From: Rattus norvegicus
Lineage: Eukaryota; Chordata; Mammalia; Rodentia; Muridae
Length of the DNA: 64,000 nucleotides
Direction: 5' to 3'
NCBI RefSeq assembly: GCF_036323735.1
Contig: NC_086034.1
Location: forward strand, 66,180,439 to 66,244,438
Position 1 is the first letter of the stretch; each line of letters starts with the position of its first letter. The position numbers and the translations under genes were made by a program. Shown here one piece after another: positions 33,176 through 44,985 of the stretch. The notes beneath the pieces are model-generated. The model did no database searches. It worked only from the letters and a program-made list of their open reading frames with translations, and was not told the origin of the DNA.

Positions 33176-34464
33176 TGTTTTAAAGTGAAGGAGAATGATT
33201 CTACCCCTGTGAAGCATATAGTTGATACAGGCATGCTAGCATCCTCTAGGTCTTCTAGCCAAATGTATACTGCAAACAGTGTGTGATAAGCACGGGGTTG
33301 GAAATAACAGTTAGTGAGCGTGTATCTCTAGTGTGAGCTCTTAGCTTACAGTTGTTACTCTCTTGGATCCTTCATTTCTTCAAGTGAAGAACTCTATGAG
33401 ATGATTATCCTCACAGAGTTTCTCTGATGATTGTAAAAGCATCCACTGCATATGAATGATCAATATTAAATGTCTTGCTCTCTCGTCAGACAGTTATAAA
33501 TGAGCTACCAAGGGAGACTTTAATATTTAACCTGAGCCATGAAGTTATGCAAAAGTTATAAATCTCAAATATTTAACTAATCACTCGGGACAAACCTCTC
33601 TTTGGTTATGTGAAGTTCGTTTTTACCATTGTCATTAGAAGTTCTCTCAACCATCCTCAGAGCTTCCTGTTTCTAGTTTTTACTATGGTGAGCACATCCT
33701 TAATTGCCCAATTACACAAAAGACTTAAGCAATTCAAAGGAGAATTTTTGCTTGACAGCATAAATAATCTTCTCTTTGAAAATATGTGGAAATATAAGCC
33801 AATTGACTGGAACATACACACTTATCTATTTTGAACTCATCTAGTGTATCCAGTCACATAATTCATGCTGATGGAATGACGGTGAATGAGGAGAAGAGTC
33901 TCTCAACCATAGAGCAATTTAGAAAATTAATTAATTCATTCATTCATGTAACTAATAAATGTTTTAAAGTTTCTATTTCAGGCTCCAAGAATTGAAAAAT
34001 ATCAATTGATGATCATGCATGTAATGTTTGACAAATCTAGAAAATAGGTTTATTTGGGGGAAGTTTTTCTGCAGAGCAAGGAGAATAAATAGGCCAGCTT
34101 TTATTAGGCTCACACATACATACTTTTTTCATGAAAGACGAAGTAGAGGAGAGGGTTACCACACAGTGGAACATTTTACATCCCACTGTTCCATTGGTTG
34201 TAAGGTACTAAGACAGTTACCATTGATTGTACCAATTGTGTTAAATTCCTGTCAATGCTGTGGTATATATGCATCCTAGTCTTTACAACAAAAGGCTGTT
34301 AATTAATCCAGATGCTTACAATCTTTGGCTATGTATACTCAATAGAATTTTGGAGTTTCTAGAGTCTATAATTATTTAGCACGTTTGTTTGGCATGCAGA
34401 ATAAATATGCAGGTGCATTTAATTTGTTAGCACTTCTCCCTTCTTAGCTTATTTTATTATTATT
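33176..34464. other. Unassigned AT-rich sequence
   Basis: No gene or repeat recognised. Frames at 33610-33834 and 34028-34279 have no family features. Confidence 0.4.
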
Positions 34465-34760
34465 TTTAAATAACTAATTATTTTATTTATTTACAACCTA
34501 CACATTGACCCCTCCAAGTCCCCCCTCCCAGAGTTCTTCACCCTACCCCTTCCTCTGCCTCTGAGAGTGTGCACCCGCCCCGCTCCAATGCATTCTTCTT
34601 CTCTAGGCATCAAATCTCTATAGGATTAGGCACATCTCTCCCACTGGGGTCAGATAAGGCAGTCAGTACTTGGCTACATATGTGCCAGGGGCCTCAGATC
34701 AGTCAATGTGTGTCCTTTGATTGGCGGCTTAGTCTCCTGGAACTTGATAGGTATGTTTGG
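34465..34760 (-). mobile_element. L1 (Lx-type) 3' end, antisense
   Basis: T-rich left end (attttatttatttac), then cccagagttcttcaccct (about 34527), ctctgagagtgtgcacc (about 34558), cccactggggtcagataaggcagtcag (about 34649) and a ggcttagtctcctgg block (about 34727). These are complements of the L1 3' terminus in order. Truncated within the UTR. The frame 34569-34865 is not a gene. Confidence 0.8.
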
Positions 34761-34917
34761 CAGTCTTTGTATGTAACAATCACTAAAAGTTTGGTGGCTC
34801 TTACTATCTTTTTTTGTCCTTTCATGTTTCCTGAGCCAAGGAAGCAGGAGCTATGCTGTAGATAGATCGACTGTGATTTTTATGTCTCCTTAGTATCCAC
34901 TTGTGATTTTCTGTAAC

Positions 34918-34918
34918 A

Positions 34919-34954
<36 letters not shown>

Positions 34955-35302
34955 CAGAGAGACAGAGAGAGACAGAGAGAGACAGAGAGAGACAGAGAGA
35001 GACAGAGACAGAGACACAGAGACAGAGAGACAAAGAGATAGAGACAAAGAAATACAGAGACAGAGAGAGAGACAGAGACAGACAGACAGACACAGAGACA
35101 CAGAGACAGAGAGACAAAGAGACAAAGAGAGACAAAGAAATACAGAGACAGAGAGAGAGACAGACAGACAGCAGAGAGACAAAGAAAACGACAGAGTAAG
35201 AAGAGACAGGGAGACAGGGAGGAACAGACGGAGATAGAGAAAGATGGAGAGAGTTGGAGAAAGGAGACAGAGAGATAGAGATTGAGAGAAGGGGAGAGAA
35301 GT
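34918..35302. repeat. Long purine-rich (GA/GACAGA)n tract
   Basis: Mixed GA, GACAGA and GACACA units over about 385 bases. From 34918 to 35220 the plus strand has only four T. A 35-base segment at 35041 recurs exactly at 35129, an 88-base period. The long overlapping frames on both strands here (Arg/Glu/Thr on plus, Ser/Leu/Val on minus) exist only because the repeat lacks stops. Confidence 0.96.
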
Positions 35303-35700
35303 TGATGATCGAGTGATTGCTATACTTATCTGAGAGCATAAGGATAATATTTAGAATGTAGTTAAGAAACTCCGCTGGCCTACAAAGTAATAGTAGTAGA
35401 TTCTCTTCTAAGATTCATGACCTTGCTAGCCCTGTGCTGTTGACTATGTTTCTATTACCAGATGTGATTCCCTTCAGTCTGCTACCAGACTTCCTTTCTT
35501 ACCTATGGCTGCATAAATAAGACCTAAATGATGACAGTAGCAATAGGCATGCTAGCATGGAAATGGGGGAACTCATGGCGTCATATTCCCAGATGAAGTA
35601 TGACAGGTTACTAATGTCTCTTGGAGAGGGAGAATTCGTCTTTCCTAAGGATGAATCCTCTGCATTCTTTTCTAATACAAAGTGAGGGACCTTGAAACTA
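35303..35700. other. Unassigned sequence
   Basis: No gene or repeat recognised. Confidence 0.4.
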
Positions 35701-35704
35701 TGTG

Positions 35705-35739
<35 letters not shown>

Positions 35740-35749
35740 GTATATATAA
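35701..35749. repeat. (TA)n with TG interruptions
   Basis: Alternating TA with two tg steps, followed by further TA-rich sequence to 35812. Cruciform- or melting-prone. Confidence 0.95.
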
Positions 35750-36044
35750 TGAAAATTTGACTCAGTAGATTGTATTTATATATTTGCATGTATATATTAA
35801 TATATATGTGTATGTATCAACGATACAATAAAAGAGGCTATTAATTTGACAGTAAGGGGAGATGGGAGGTTTTGGAGTGGGACATGTTGGGAGCTGGAGG
35901 AACAAAAGAAAAAGGGGAAAGTGATATAATTATATTTTATTTTAAATGTATTTAAATTTTTAAAATGTTTTGTGTTTAATGAACATCCCCTATCCATTTT
36001 CCATTAGTATTGGATAAACTTGACAGAGTAATAATACAGTATGA

Positions 36045-36172
36045 GGGGGTGCCCATGGAGGTCAGAGGCATCATCTTGGAGCTGGAGTCTCAGGCTGCGA
36101 GCTGCCTGGTGAGTGCTGGGAACAGAACTCTGTAAGAACACTCCCCACTCTTACCAGCTGTCTCTGCAGTCC
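36045..36172 (-). mobile_element. B2/B3-family SINE, antisense
   Basis: Complement of B2/B3: ggaggtcagaggcatcatcttggagctgg (about 36058), gtgctgggaacagaactctg (about 36113) and cttaccagctgtctctgcag (about 36150), the complement of the tRNA-like 5' end. Confidence 0.75.
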
Positions 36173-37639
36173 CAGTTTCTGATCCTTTGAGATGTTAAAA
36201 ATGCTTTCTTGCATTTTTAAGGCCACTGGGTTTGACACTAGTGACTAATATTTTGAAATCTTATGTAAAATAAACTCCAGTGCTTTAATATTCTTTGGAC
36301 CCTGGAGGGAATAATATATAATGAAAACTCTAACTCAAAGAAGCCATGAAAGGTCTTTTGAGGAGAAAGTGTGGTAGGCATAATTCTTCAAATTGTTCTA
36401 ACACAGAGTCTGTGGCTATTTCTTCTCTGAGAAGCGAAGAGCTGCAGAAGGAGGTGCACATGGCCAGGCAGCTGACCCACAGAGAGGGCTCTTTCCTGCC
36501 AGATTATCTCTAGTTATTGATCCCACAAGGTACCTTGGTGCATTTGTCTTTTCCCATCTCCACATATTGCGACCAATCCCTTACTCCATCCTCACTTTCT
36601 GCCAAAATAGTATTTGAGCAGTTATCCATGAAATAGAAGTGCACATGGGTGAATGTGAAGAACAGACCTCTGAGTTCATCTGACAGCCAGAGCATGTGAA
36701 AATAACCACAAGTCTACTCTACCGTTTTGTGATTGTTGACTTAATACTTATTTCATTTTTTACTGTTTGTAGACTACGTAGACTAATACATTCAATCTAT
36801 ATCGTGCGCCTTGGGAATATGACAATTCACAGATTTTTTTCTTACTTCTTCTAGGACAGTCAACGATCTCATTGACAAGAATAGGAAGGAGGAACAAATT
36901 TTTAAAGTATAGTGTGAAAAGAATAAAATATAGTGTGGGCTAATATCAGAGAGGGAAGAGAGTTTAAGGAAGGCAAGGAGCTTTGTGACGCCATTTCAGA
37001 ATAACTGGGGCCTTGCAAAGTTGCCTCTCAATTTAATAATGCAGTGATTGGGGACAGAGATTTTCAGTGATCTAATCCAAGTTAAATGGGTGACAAGTCA
37101 AGATAGTTATGTGTTGTTTTCTAGAATGTTTTGTTGGCTACTGGATTTAATTCTACCAGTGGATGTAAGGTCACGCAGCACAGTGTGACATTGATAAGGT
37201 CCAAGTAAGTGTCGAATCAGAAATGAATATTTCATGCTCTGAAATTATTGTTTCTAAACAAATGACTTTTAGGTAATTGAGTTTTAATTTTCTTTCTGAT
37301 ATCTCATAAGGGATGGTTGTGGAAACAGTAGTGGAGTATATTAATAGTTAAAGAACATAATAAAAAAATCTGACGTGCAGAGAGATAAGATCCTGTTTAT
37401 ACAGTATATTTAGACACAGAGGATGTGGTGCGGAAAGCGGTAGCCAAAAGAGAATGATCACCACCTAATTTTAGCTTCTGTTGGGATTGCTTTCTCCTTG
37501 ACACGTTTGGTTATTAGACGCCTGCCTAGAATTCTATTTGTCTATCTAAATAAAATGTCCATACTTCACTGTAAGTGAGTAGATGGCATGCGTGTGCTAT
37601 ACCTCTGTAATCACAATGGTAGGTTTTGGCCTGGTAAGT
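36173..37639. other. Unassigned sequence
   Basis: No gene or repeat recognised. Confidence 0.4.
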
Positions 37640-37745
37640 GCATATATAGGTACAAGATGCAGACGACATTCTGTAACACCAGCATCCACACTGCATGTGT
37701 AGGTACAAGATGCAGAAGATACACTCTGACACCAGAGTCCATACT
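37640..37745. repeat. 53-bp tandem duplication (two diverged copies)
   Basis: The unit at 37640-37692 is followed directly by a related unit at 37693-37745. Both contain taggtacaagatgcag and end in accag....tcca. I estimate about 80 percent identity by eye. Confidence 0.85.
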
Positions 37746-39519
37746 TGTCTCAAGCAGCAGAGAAACTAGGAAAATAAAAGCCTGGTAAAATGAAGAATTA
37801 TGCCCTTGTTTTGTAATTTAAATGTGTTTTAGCATAAATATGTGCATCATATTTTCTTTTCTCTTTTCTCTCTGACCCTCTGCTCCCCTCCCTATTTGCT
37901 TTCACTCTCCCTCATTTCCTAGGGTCTTTTTTTTTTTTTGGCTGGCTTTAAAATTGTAGGGTCAAGAAATGCTCTTACCTCAGCCATTTAAGTGGCTAGA
38001 ATTAGCTTAAGGCACCCACATTGTATTAAAAAATATTTTCATTATGCCTCTATGCTACTTAATTCACTAATTTGCTTGAATTAGTAAGTAATAAAATTGG
38101 GTCATTTATTGATATTAAGGAGGAAAAGGATACATTGAGCAGATAGTACAGCTTAGTACAAATCACTCACATAGGCCAGGAAATATAGTCAGTTATTGGA
38201 AGTAGGGAACTATATGCCTAAAGTTGTTCTGTTAGTAAATAATTTTTTTTCTTTGAGAAGAGAGTAAAAACTGGAAAGGGACGGGGTAGATTACAAGGTG
38301 GGTGTAATATTCCTCAGTAAACAATACTAGAATGTATTTCTCTATCTGTTTTCCACATCTGGAGTTAATGAAACAGCTTTTTCAAGCTTAATTTCTAATT
38401 ACTTTGTGGCTTTATAAAATAATATGGTTTTTTCTCATAGGAAGCACATATTTTCATTATTAAAATATGGTCAATATAGACAATTTAATGAAAACAAGTA
38501 ACCATTTTCTAGAGACAATTGGTGTTAATGTTTAAGCATAGCTTCCTAGCTATTGTGGTAATTTTACACAGCCTTTTTAAATATATGAAAATGTTTAATT
38601 CTTTGTGTGATTACAAAGTCAATTCAAGATCAGTGTTGGAGGAAAGTAAGCAAATTGTCAAAAAAAATAAAGACTACTTCAGAGTTTTAGTAAACAATAA
38701 CAATAATTTGGAGCTACTGTTGATGACAAGGTAGATGGTCAAGCTTGGTAAAAAGAGGAGGGAAATCCAGTCTCAGCCATAAACTCACTGGCTTTCTTTG
38801 AATGTATTTTGTATAGTCCTCCCTAACACCGAAGTCTAAGGCTTTTCTAGAGCAAAGCCTTGGGTGTGTTCTGTGGGAGCTAATGGAGCACAGACATCCA
38901 TTGGAAGCAGGCAACCTTAGCATCAATTTGGATTTGAATACATGCCTTTTGACCCCAAACCTGAGACCTGAAGAGACCTCACCTCAGGCTTTGACTGTTA
39001 CTTTCTGAGTAATGATAGAAAGTAATCCGAGCTGCAGGAGATCGTCTTTCTCATGTGGATTCCATGAGGGAATTACATGGGTCAAGTAAACTGCATGGCC
39101 TCTGTTTGGCTTCCTGTCCTCTCAAATGTTCTTCTAGAGAATGGCTTCCTCATTTTCCCATCACCGTAATTGCTCAGGATCTCCGTGTTACGTTCCTCAG
39201 GTTTAGATCAGCAAGTGTTATCAATATAGTTCCCTTTAGTATTTCCCATTCTGCACTGGGAGTCATTTTATTACTTTTATTCCATTTCCTGTTCGAGAAA
39301 AGGCTGAAAATAAGCACCCAGAAGAACGCGATAGCAGATGGTTTTCCTGCGATCTAGCCTAACGATTCAAGAGATAAAATTAATAATGACAGCCTCATAT
39401 AAGAGAAGAGCAGACTTAATGTAAGTTGTTTGAAAGCCTCCTGGTCCTTCTAGAATGAGACAGGGAAGGAGACAATGTGACTATATCGTACATCGATCAA
39501 TTATCAGTCTAAGTCTGTT
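37746..39519. other. Unassigned sequence
   Basis: No gene recognised. A pyrimidine-rich patch lies at 37850-37940. Frames at 38519-38734, 38714-38926 and 39055-39357 lack family features. Confidence 0.4.
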
Positions 39520-39735
39520 TAATTAATTTGTTGTTTTATTTATTTACATTTTAAATATTGTCCCCCTCTCCGTCTCCCCCTGCAACTCCTCCCATTCTGT
39601 CCCTCTCCCATTTGCCTCTTAGAAGACGCTCCCCCACCCACATGCTGACTCTGGCTGCCTCACTCCTCTAGCATCCTCCTGTGCTGGGGCACCGAGCCTC
39701 CAGCGGACAAAGGGCATCCGCTTCCATTGAAGCTT
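39520..39735 (-). mobile_element. L1 (Lx-type) 3' end, antisense, short
   Basis: T-rich left end with ttatttatttacattttaaata, then a C-rich stretch and tctagcatcctcctgtgctggggcac (about 39669), complement of the L1 3' terminus. Strongly truncated. Confidence 0.7.
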
Positions 39736-39754
39736 TTTTCTTTAATGTGTGGAT

Positions 39755-39915
39755 GTTTCATTTTCACATGTTTGTACACCACAAGCATGCCTGGTGGCCA
39801 GAAGAGGGTGTCGGATCCTATGGTGCTAAAGATACAGATGATCGTGATCTGCCATGTGGGTGCTAGGACTCAATTCTTGTTTTTCAACAAGAGCAGCTAA
39901 GCAGTCAGCTGCCAA
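39755..39915 (-). mobile_element. B2 SINE, antisense
   Basis: Complement of B2: ggccagaagagggtgtcggatcc (about 39796), gccatgtgggtgctaggactcaa (about 39851) and agagcagctaagcagtcagctgcc (about 39890). It lies directly right of an L1 end. Confidence 0.85.
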
Positions 39916-40536
39916 AACTTCTCTTCATCTTCCATTGAGACCGTTTTCATGTTCCGTTATTTTTATTAGGGCTTTCGTCTTCAACTCTGTGACACAGATT
40001 TAGGGGTGCTATGAATAGTTTTCAAGTGGAAGCCTTTCTCCTTTTAAGGGCAGTGCACAGCTTGTCCCATAATTAAGGACAGAAAAGATCACTCCTGTAG
40101 GTGATGGTTTATAGCCAAAAGGGAATGAGTGGAAACAGAAGGAGGTGTACAGAGTGTAGAGACATCTCAGTGAGTTTTTCAAAATGATTCAATTCTTAGA
40201 AAATATGATCTCTGAGAAATTATGGACTTGGTGTCAATTTGCCTGAGAAAAATTATATGTGGTCATCTTTAATGAGAGTCTAACCTGAGCAGTTGTTGGA
40301 TGGGAACTACAGAGCAGCTGTTCTGGAACTATACTGGGAATGGAAATAGCTTTTATAGCATTTATATTATTAGACAAAGGAGATATGTTCCTGTCAAGAA
40401 TTAAACGTTATAAAGTCTCACAAGCAATACCAAATCATTCTGTTAAAACTAGGTTAGTCAATTGTGTATAGATATTGAAGGAAATATGCACATATATATT
40501 GTGCATATGATATTTGTGTAATATGTAGAGATTATA

Positions 40537-40586
40537 CAATATATATTATATTAATATATATCTGTATGTGTATGTGTGTGTGTGTA
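40537..40586. repeat. TA/TG-rich alternating patch
   Basis: Alternating AT then TG steps; an imperfect microsatellite. Confidence 0.85.
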
Positions 40587-41754
40587 AATGTGTGCTCACT
40601 GCCAGATTAGATGATTGAGTATATAAGCCCTATTATCTCCCCAGTCACATCACCATGGCACTGAGTGTGAAGTGTCTTCCACAGAGACTGTTCTAGAAGG
40701 GACAGGAGGACTTAGTCACAGCCTCATTCCATACAAACTGCCATACAAGGCAGTGCAGGTTAGCAGAGAAAAGGAAACAGTGTGAATCTTCTCTGTCTGC
40801 TTTCTGAACCCAGACAGTTTGGACATTTACAATTTTCATTTTTTCCCTTTTCTTGACAGAAAAGTGCATCAAGCAGGCTACACATTTCTCTGAGAGCAGT
40901 GATGCATTTCGCAGAATTTAGAACTGTCCAATTGGCTTTTTGAAGCTCCCATGGTTCTGAATTGTCTTCTTTTGAATAGGCCAGGGCATTTTTTCTTTAC
41001 CCTTTCTATTACACTTCAAAAAAATACACCAAAAACAAAACCACAAAAAAATTTCCCCCAAACCAAAAATGAAAACAAAAACAAAAACCCCAACTACTTT
41101 AAAAATATTTATTGCATCAAATAGGTATACCTTTAAGTCTGTTTTTTTCTCCACAAAAAGGAAAGTAATGAGCAGTAGTAATCTATAAAAGATGTGGGAC
41201 CTTCTTGTGGCGTGTTTTATTTCCCTGCCTCATTAATACATTTGTTATCATCAGTTATTTTCCTTTATCTGCTGATAATTTCTTTCAAACTTATATGCCC
41301 ATAACTCTTCATTATGAAAAGCATTAAAGTAAGAAGAGGGTGTGTAAGTGAATCCTCAAGTTCTATGTTTTAAACAGAGAAGCCTCAGAAACATGACCCA
41401 ACTGAGGTGACACACTGGACTGTGTTCTTCTTCTATTACCGTGAAGCTGTGCACTTTACGGAATAGCTGTCACTAGATGATGCCATTAGATACTCAATGG
41501 TTGAAATATAAACTCTTTCAAAGAACCAAATCACCATACAAAGTAATGGGTTTTATTATATCATTTTCACACCTATCTGATATTATTACTTGTCGTCATC
41601 CTCCTTTTCCATTGTCCTGTCCCATCAACCAGTCCCCCTTTTGCTGGTCACCCTCTATCAGCCAGACAGTTTTCTGCTTTCAAATCATGTATAGTCCATA
41701 ACCTTCTTTTCCCCAGGTCCTCAAGAGTCCTTTATAACGTTCATTGTACTTTTA

Positions 41755-41816
41755 AGTGTGTGTGTGTGTGTGTATACATATAATATATATATGGTATGTA
41801 TATACATACATATATG
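41755..41816. repeat. (TG)n/(TA)n compound microsatellite
   Basis: About nine TG units followed by imperfect TA and CATA units. Confidence 0.9.
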
Positions 41817-42054
41817 CACTCGTGTATGTATATAAACATAGATTATGCATATGAGATAGAATGTTGATATATTTCTTTCCGAGTATGTCTTATCATTTCT
41901 CTTATTATAATTATGTTGAATGCAAGTATTTCCCCCAAAATGTCACTGTTTAATTATTCTCCACACAAGCATAAAATTCGATTGTGTATATGAGGCACAT
42001 TTTCAGTAGCAACCGGTTTTGAAAATGAACAAATGACAGAAGGAAATGGGATGG

Positions 42055-42230
42055 ATTGATGAAATGACACAGTAGGTAAGGGTGCGTATCTCCAAGCCTG
42101 AGGACCAGAGTTTGACCCTCAGGACCCCATGATGGAAGGAGAGAACCTTCTTTCCCTCAACTTGTGAGTTGCCTCTATATCCCTCCCCCACACTCAATAG
42201 ATAAGTGTGATAAAAATCAAATGATATAAT
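42055..42230 (+). mobile_element. B3 SINE (B2 superfamily)
   Basis: Contains ccaagcctgaggaccagag (about 42093), tttgaccctcaggacccca (about 42112) and gatggaaggagagaacc (about 42131), the order seen in B3 elements, then a diverged CA-rich 3' part and a short A-rich end. Confidence 0.8.
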
Positions 42231-42310
42231 GTGATACTTTACCAGAAAGGGATATAGATATTAAAATGAGCAAACAAAAACAAAACAAAACAACAACAAA
42301 AATGTGTATT

Positions 42311-42324
42311 AAAATGATGCTCCA
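42311..42324. repeat. ID target-site duplication, left copy
   Basis: The 14-mer aaaatgatgctcca here repeats at 42416-42429 around the ID element. Confidence 0.95.
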
Positions 42325-42325
42325 C

Positions 42326-42415
42326 GGGGTTGGGGATTTAGCTCAGCGGTAGAGCACTTGCCTAGCAAGCGCAAGGCCCTGGGTTTGGTCCCCAGCTCCG
42401 AAAAAAAAAGAAAAA
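42326..42415 (+). mobile_element. ID SINE, near consensus
   Basis: Rat-type ID derived from BC1/tRNA-Ala-like sequence. The body starts ggggttgggg, has an A-box-like tagctcagcggt (42339-42350) and a B-box-like ggtttggtccc (42382-42392, with T for C at one position), then ccagctccg and an A-rich tail broken by one g. It is 14-bp-duplication flanked and inserted in an ancient L1. RNA polymerase III promoter boxes look largely intact, but whether it is transcribed is unknown. Confidence 0.97.
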
Positions 42416-42429
42416 AAAATGATGCTCCA
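42416..42429. repeat. ID target-site duplication, right copy
   Basis: Exact copy of 42311-42324, continuous with the A-tail. Confidence 0.95.
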
Positions 42430-43190
42430 GATTATTAGCTTTTAGGGAAATATAAATTAAAATTATAGTGCTATCATTTTAGGCTTATTTAAATGGCTAA
42501 AATATAAACATTGTTGGCAAAACAAAATCCTGGCCAAATTCCGAGATACAACATCATTCAGGCATTGTTATGGGAATTTAAAATGCTGTGGCCACTCTGG
42601 AAAATGTTTGGAAATTTTTATACAAATGCCAAACATGCAATTATGTCCACATAAGTAACTTGTCAATAGTCTACCTAGTCAATATCCCAGAGAAATAGAA
42701 AATGTGTCCACACAATGCCTATTGACTAATGATGATACTCTCAGAAAGAATACTTGTAGTAGCTAAAAACTGAACATCCCAGATGTTCTCCACTTAAGCA
42801 GGCATGTTGAAATGCATGCTTTGGAATAATATTTAGCAATATAATGGGACAAAGTCCTGGCGTATGGTGCAGCCAGTTTTATTCGATTTCCACAGAGAGA
42901 ATTGTGCTGAGCGAGAACGTTGAAAGCTCTATCCCCAAAAACTTACCTAATGAATGACCCTATTTATAGAACATTTCTGAAATAGCAAAAGTAGAGACAA
43001 CATGGTGGATGCTAGATGAGATAATGAGTGGTGGGGGGAAGGAAGCGGCTCTGACTATAAATATGTCACTGAGAAATGGTTGTGCTGATGGGACTGTCCA
43101 CATTAAAGTAGGTGCACTTCTGTGTCAGGGGTGTGTTTCACACTACATCTTTGTGTTACCATTGGAACAGCTGGCCAAGAGGTACATGAA

Positions 43191-44596
43191 ATACCCATGA
43201 TTGTTTACAACTGCCTAAATCTGTCGTTCTCTCAAATCATAACATTTAATTAAAAAATCGACATTACATACTTACCTATTGCATATTAATAATTTCTGAA
43301 TATTAATATTTATGATCTAGCATATAGGAGGTAATTCATGTTCTAATGTAGAACATGCTTTCGTACATTAGAAGATGAAATGTCTTAAGAGAAAGGACAC
43401 ATGGATGCTTTGATGATTCATGAATAATTACAGACAAATTCTCAAATAATGCCCTTCATTTAAAGAACAATTATAGAACAATCTAGAAAATTAAGCATAC
43501 CATACACAGAAACTCCCAGTTCTTTGGGTTTTGCTTTTTACCCTTTCAGTTCTTATTTGGGATCTTAAGACCTTGACGTAGTTCTAGACTTCCTACCCTA
43601 CTTTACAGTAATTCTTAGTGTCCGAAGCTCCTTTGCTGTCCTGGTGCTTGAAATGGGGACATTTGCAGAAGCATGCGGTTGTTTACAGAGATGGTGAATG
43701 CCACAGAAATCAGCCTCTCACTTGAATTACTTACTAAACTTGGATTAAGAGTACAATAAAATTAACATAAACTCTTCATTGTTTTCCTTTTTCCTGCATG
43801 ATACATTAGCCGTCAATTGGCATTCTGGCAGTAATTTAGATATAGAAGGTTTAAAAAGTAAACTTCTAATAAATTTTGCAGTTCATCTTCACTTGCATAG
43901 AAAGCATAAATATGTAAAATATAGGAGATTCTTTTATTACTGTACACACGGTATAATCCTGAATTTGACCAACCTCATAGACTTCATTTTGTAATTTAAA
44001 CACATAATTTTCCTGAAGCTATTTATTTTTTAGATAATCATGCTAACAATTGAATTAATTATTTGTTTATGCATCTTCACTTGGTAGAATATTAATCTTT
44101 CTAACATATAATATACTTTATAAATGAGAAAAGAGAGTACCTTAATAGAAAAAAGGCTAAGCTGTGATTGTAAATATTATGAACATACATGAACAACTTA
44201 TTAAGAAGGAATTGTAAAAATGAACAAAACCTTGTTTTCACTAAAATAAATTCTTCCATTAAAAAACAAAAGGCCGGCATAAGACCACTGAGATGATTTA
44301 ATGTATGGCTTATAGGAACACGCGGAACAGCTGGGTGACATGTTTAGGATTAATACTTCTTGTTAATGTCATTTATCTTATTTCAAATAAGGACATATAT
44401 TAAAGTCTGAGTGAAAGTTCAGGGTAGTGTTACCAGTGTCTATGCTGGTCTATGACCGAGATTCTCACTCACAATAACACTGTTGTAGAGATAATTGTAA
44501 TTGTGGGACTGTAGTACCTCCAAGCCTTCCAAAATGCATTTCTAGTAAAATTGGTTACTGTTAAGGGGATGTTTTAAAAATCGTGTTACGTCAAAG
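43191..44596. other. Unassigned AT-rich sequence
   Basis: No gene or repeat recognised. Confidence 0.4.
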
Positions 44597-44985
44597 ATTC
44601 AGCTCTTAGTTATGGTTTCTACTGCTGTGACACACTGTGTGACCAAAAGCAGCTCAGGAAGGAAAGGACCTTTCATTTTACAGGTAACGGTCCAGCATCC
44701 AGGAAGCAGAACAGGAGCTCATAGAAACCTGGAGGCAGGAACTCCCGCTCTATGAATATTCCCTGTGAATAGCTCAAGCTGCTTTCTTAGAGCAGCACCC
44801 AGGAGCACCTGACCTGGCGTGGCACTGCCTATAGTAAACTGGGCTTTCCAATATCAGCCGTCAATCAAAACTGTACCTCAGGCTTGCCCACAGGGCCAAT
44901 CTAATTGAGGGCATTTTCTCAATTGAGATTCCACCTTCCAGACGACTCTAGCCTGTGTCAAGTGAACATAATACACGTGAGGGAC
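44597..44985 (+). repeat. Rodent dispersed repeat, family not assigned
   Basis: Blocks familiar from many murine loci: ttagttatggtttctactgctgtg, ctggaggcaggaact, gcttgcccacagggccaatct, ggcattttctcaattgagattcc and ctagcctgtgtcaagtgaaca. About 390 bases, no coding frame. I am confident it is repetitive but do not recall the family name. Its right end is related, inverted, to 7050-7190. Confidence 0.6.

Larger units (their letters stand above)
39916..42054. other. Mostly unique sequence
   Basis: No gene recognised. Contains TA/TG-rich patches (40537-40586 and 41755-41816) and an A/C-rich patch (41020-41095). Confidence 0.4.
42233..43190 (+). mobile_element. Ancient mammalian L1 (L1M-like) ORF2 end and 3' part, ID-interrupted
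   Basis: Degraded plus-strand L1 of an ancestral type. Recognisable are aaaatgatgctcca...ttagggaaatataaatta (split by the ID element), aatggctaaaat, actctggaaaatgtttgg, tcccagagaaatagaaaatgtgtccacaca, ggaataatatttagcaatataatggg and the post-ORF2 block gataatgagtggtgggggg. No frame survives. It is much older than the murine L1s in the window. Confidence 0.8.

Noticed and set aside
34890..35339. Long overlapping open frames on both strands (Arg/Glu/Thr-rich plus, Ser/Leu-rich minus)
   Set aside because: They are held open by the GA/GACAGA simple repeat and have no non-repetitive protein content.
42326..42400. tRNA gene call
   Set aside because: The A/B boxes belong to an ID SINE with A-tail and target duplication; the tRNA fold is not maintained.
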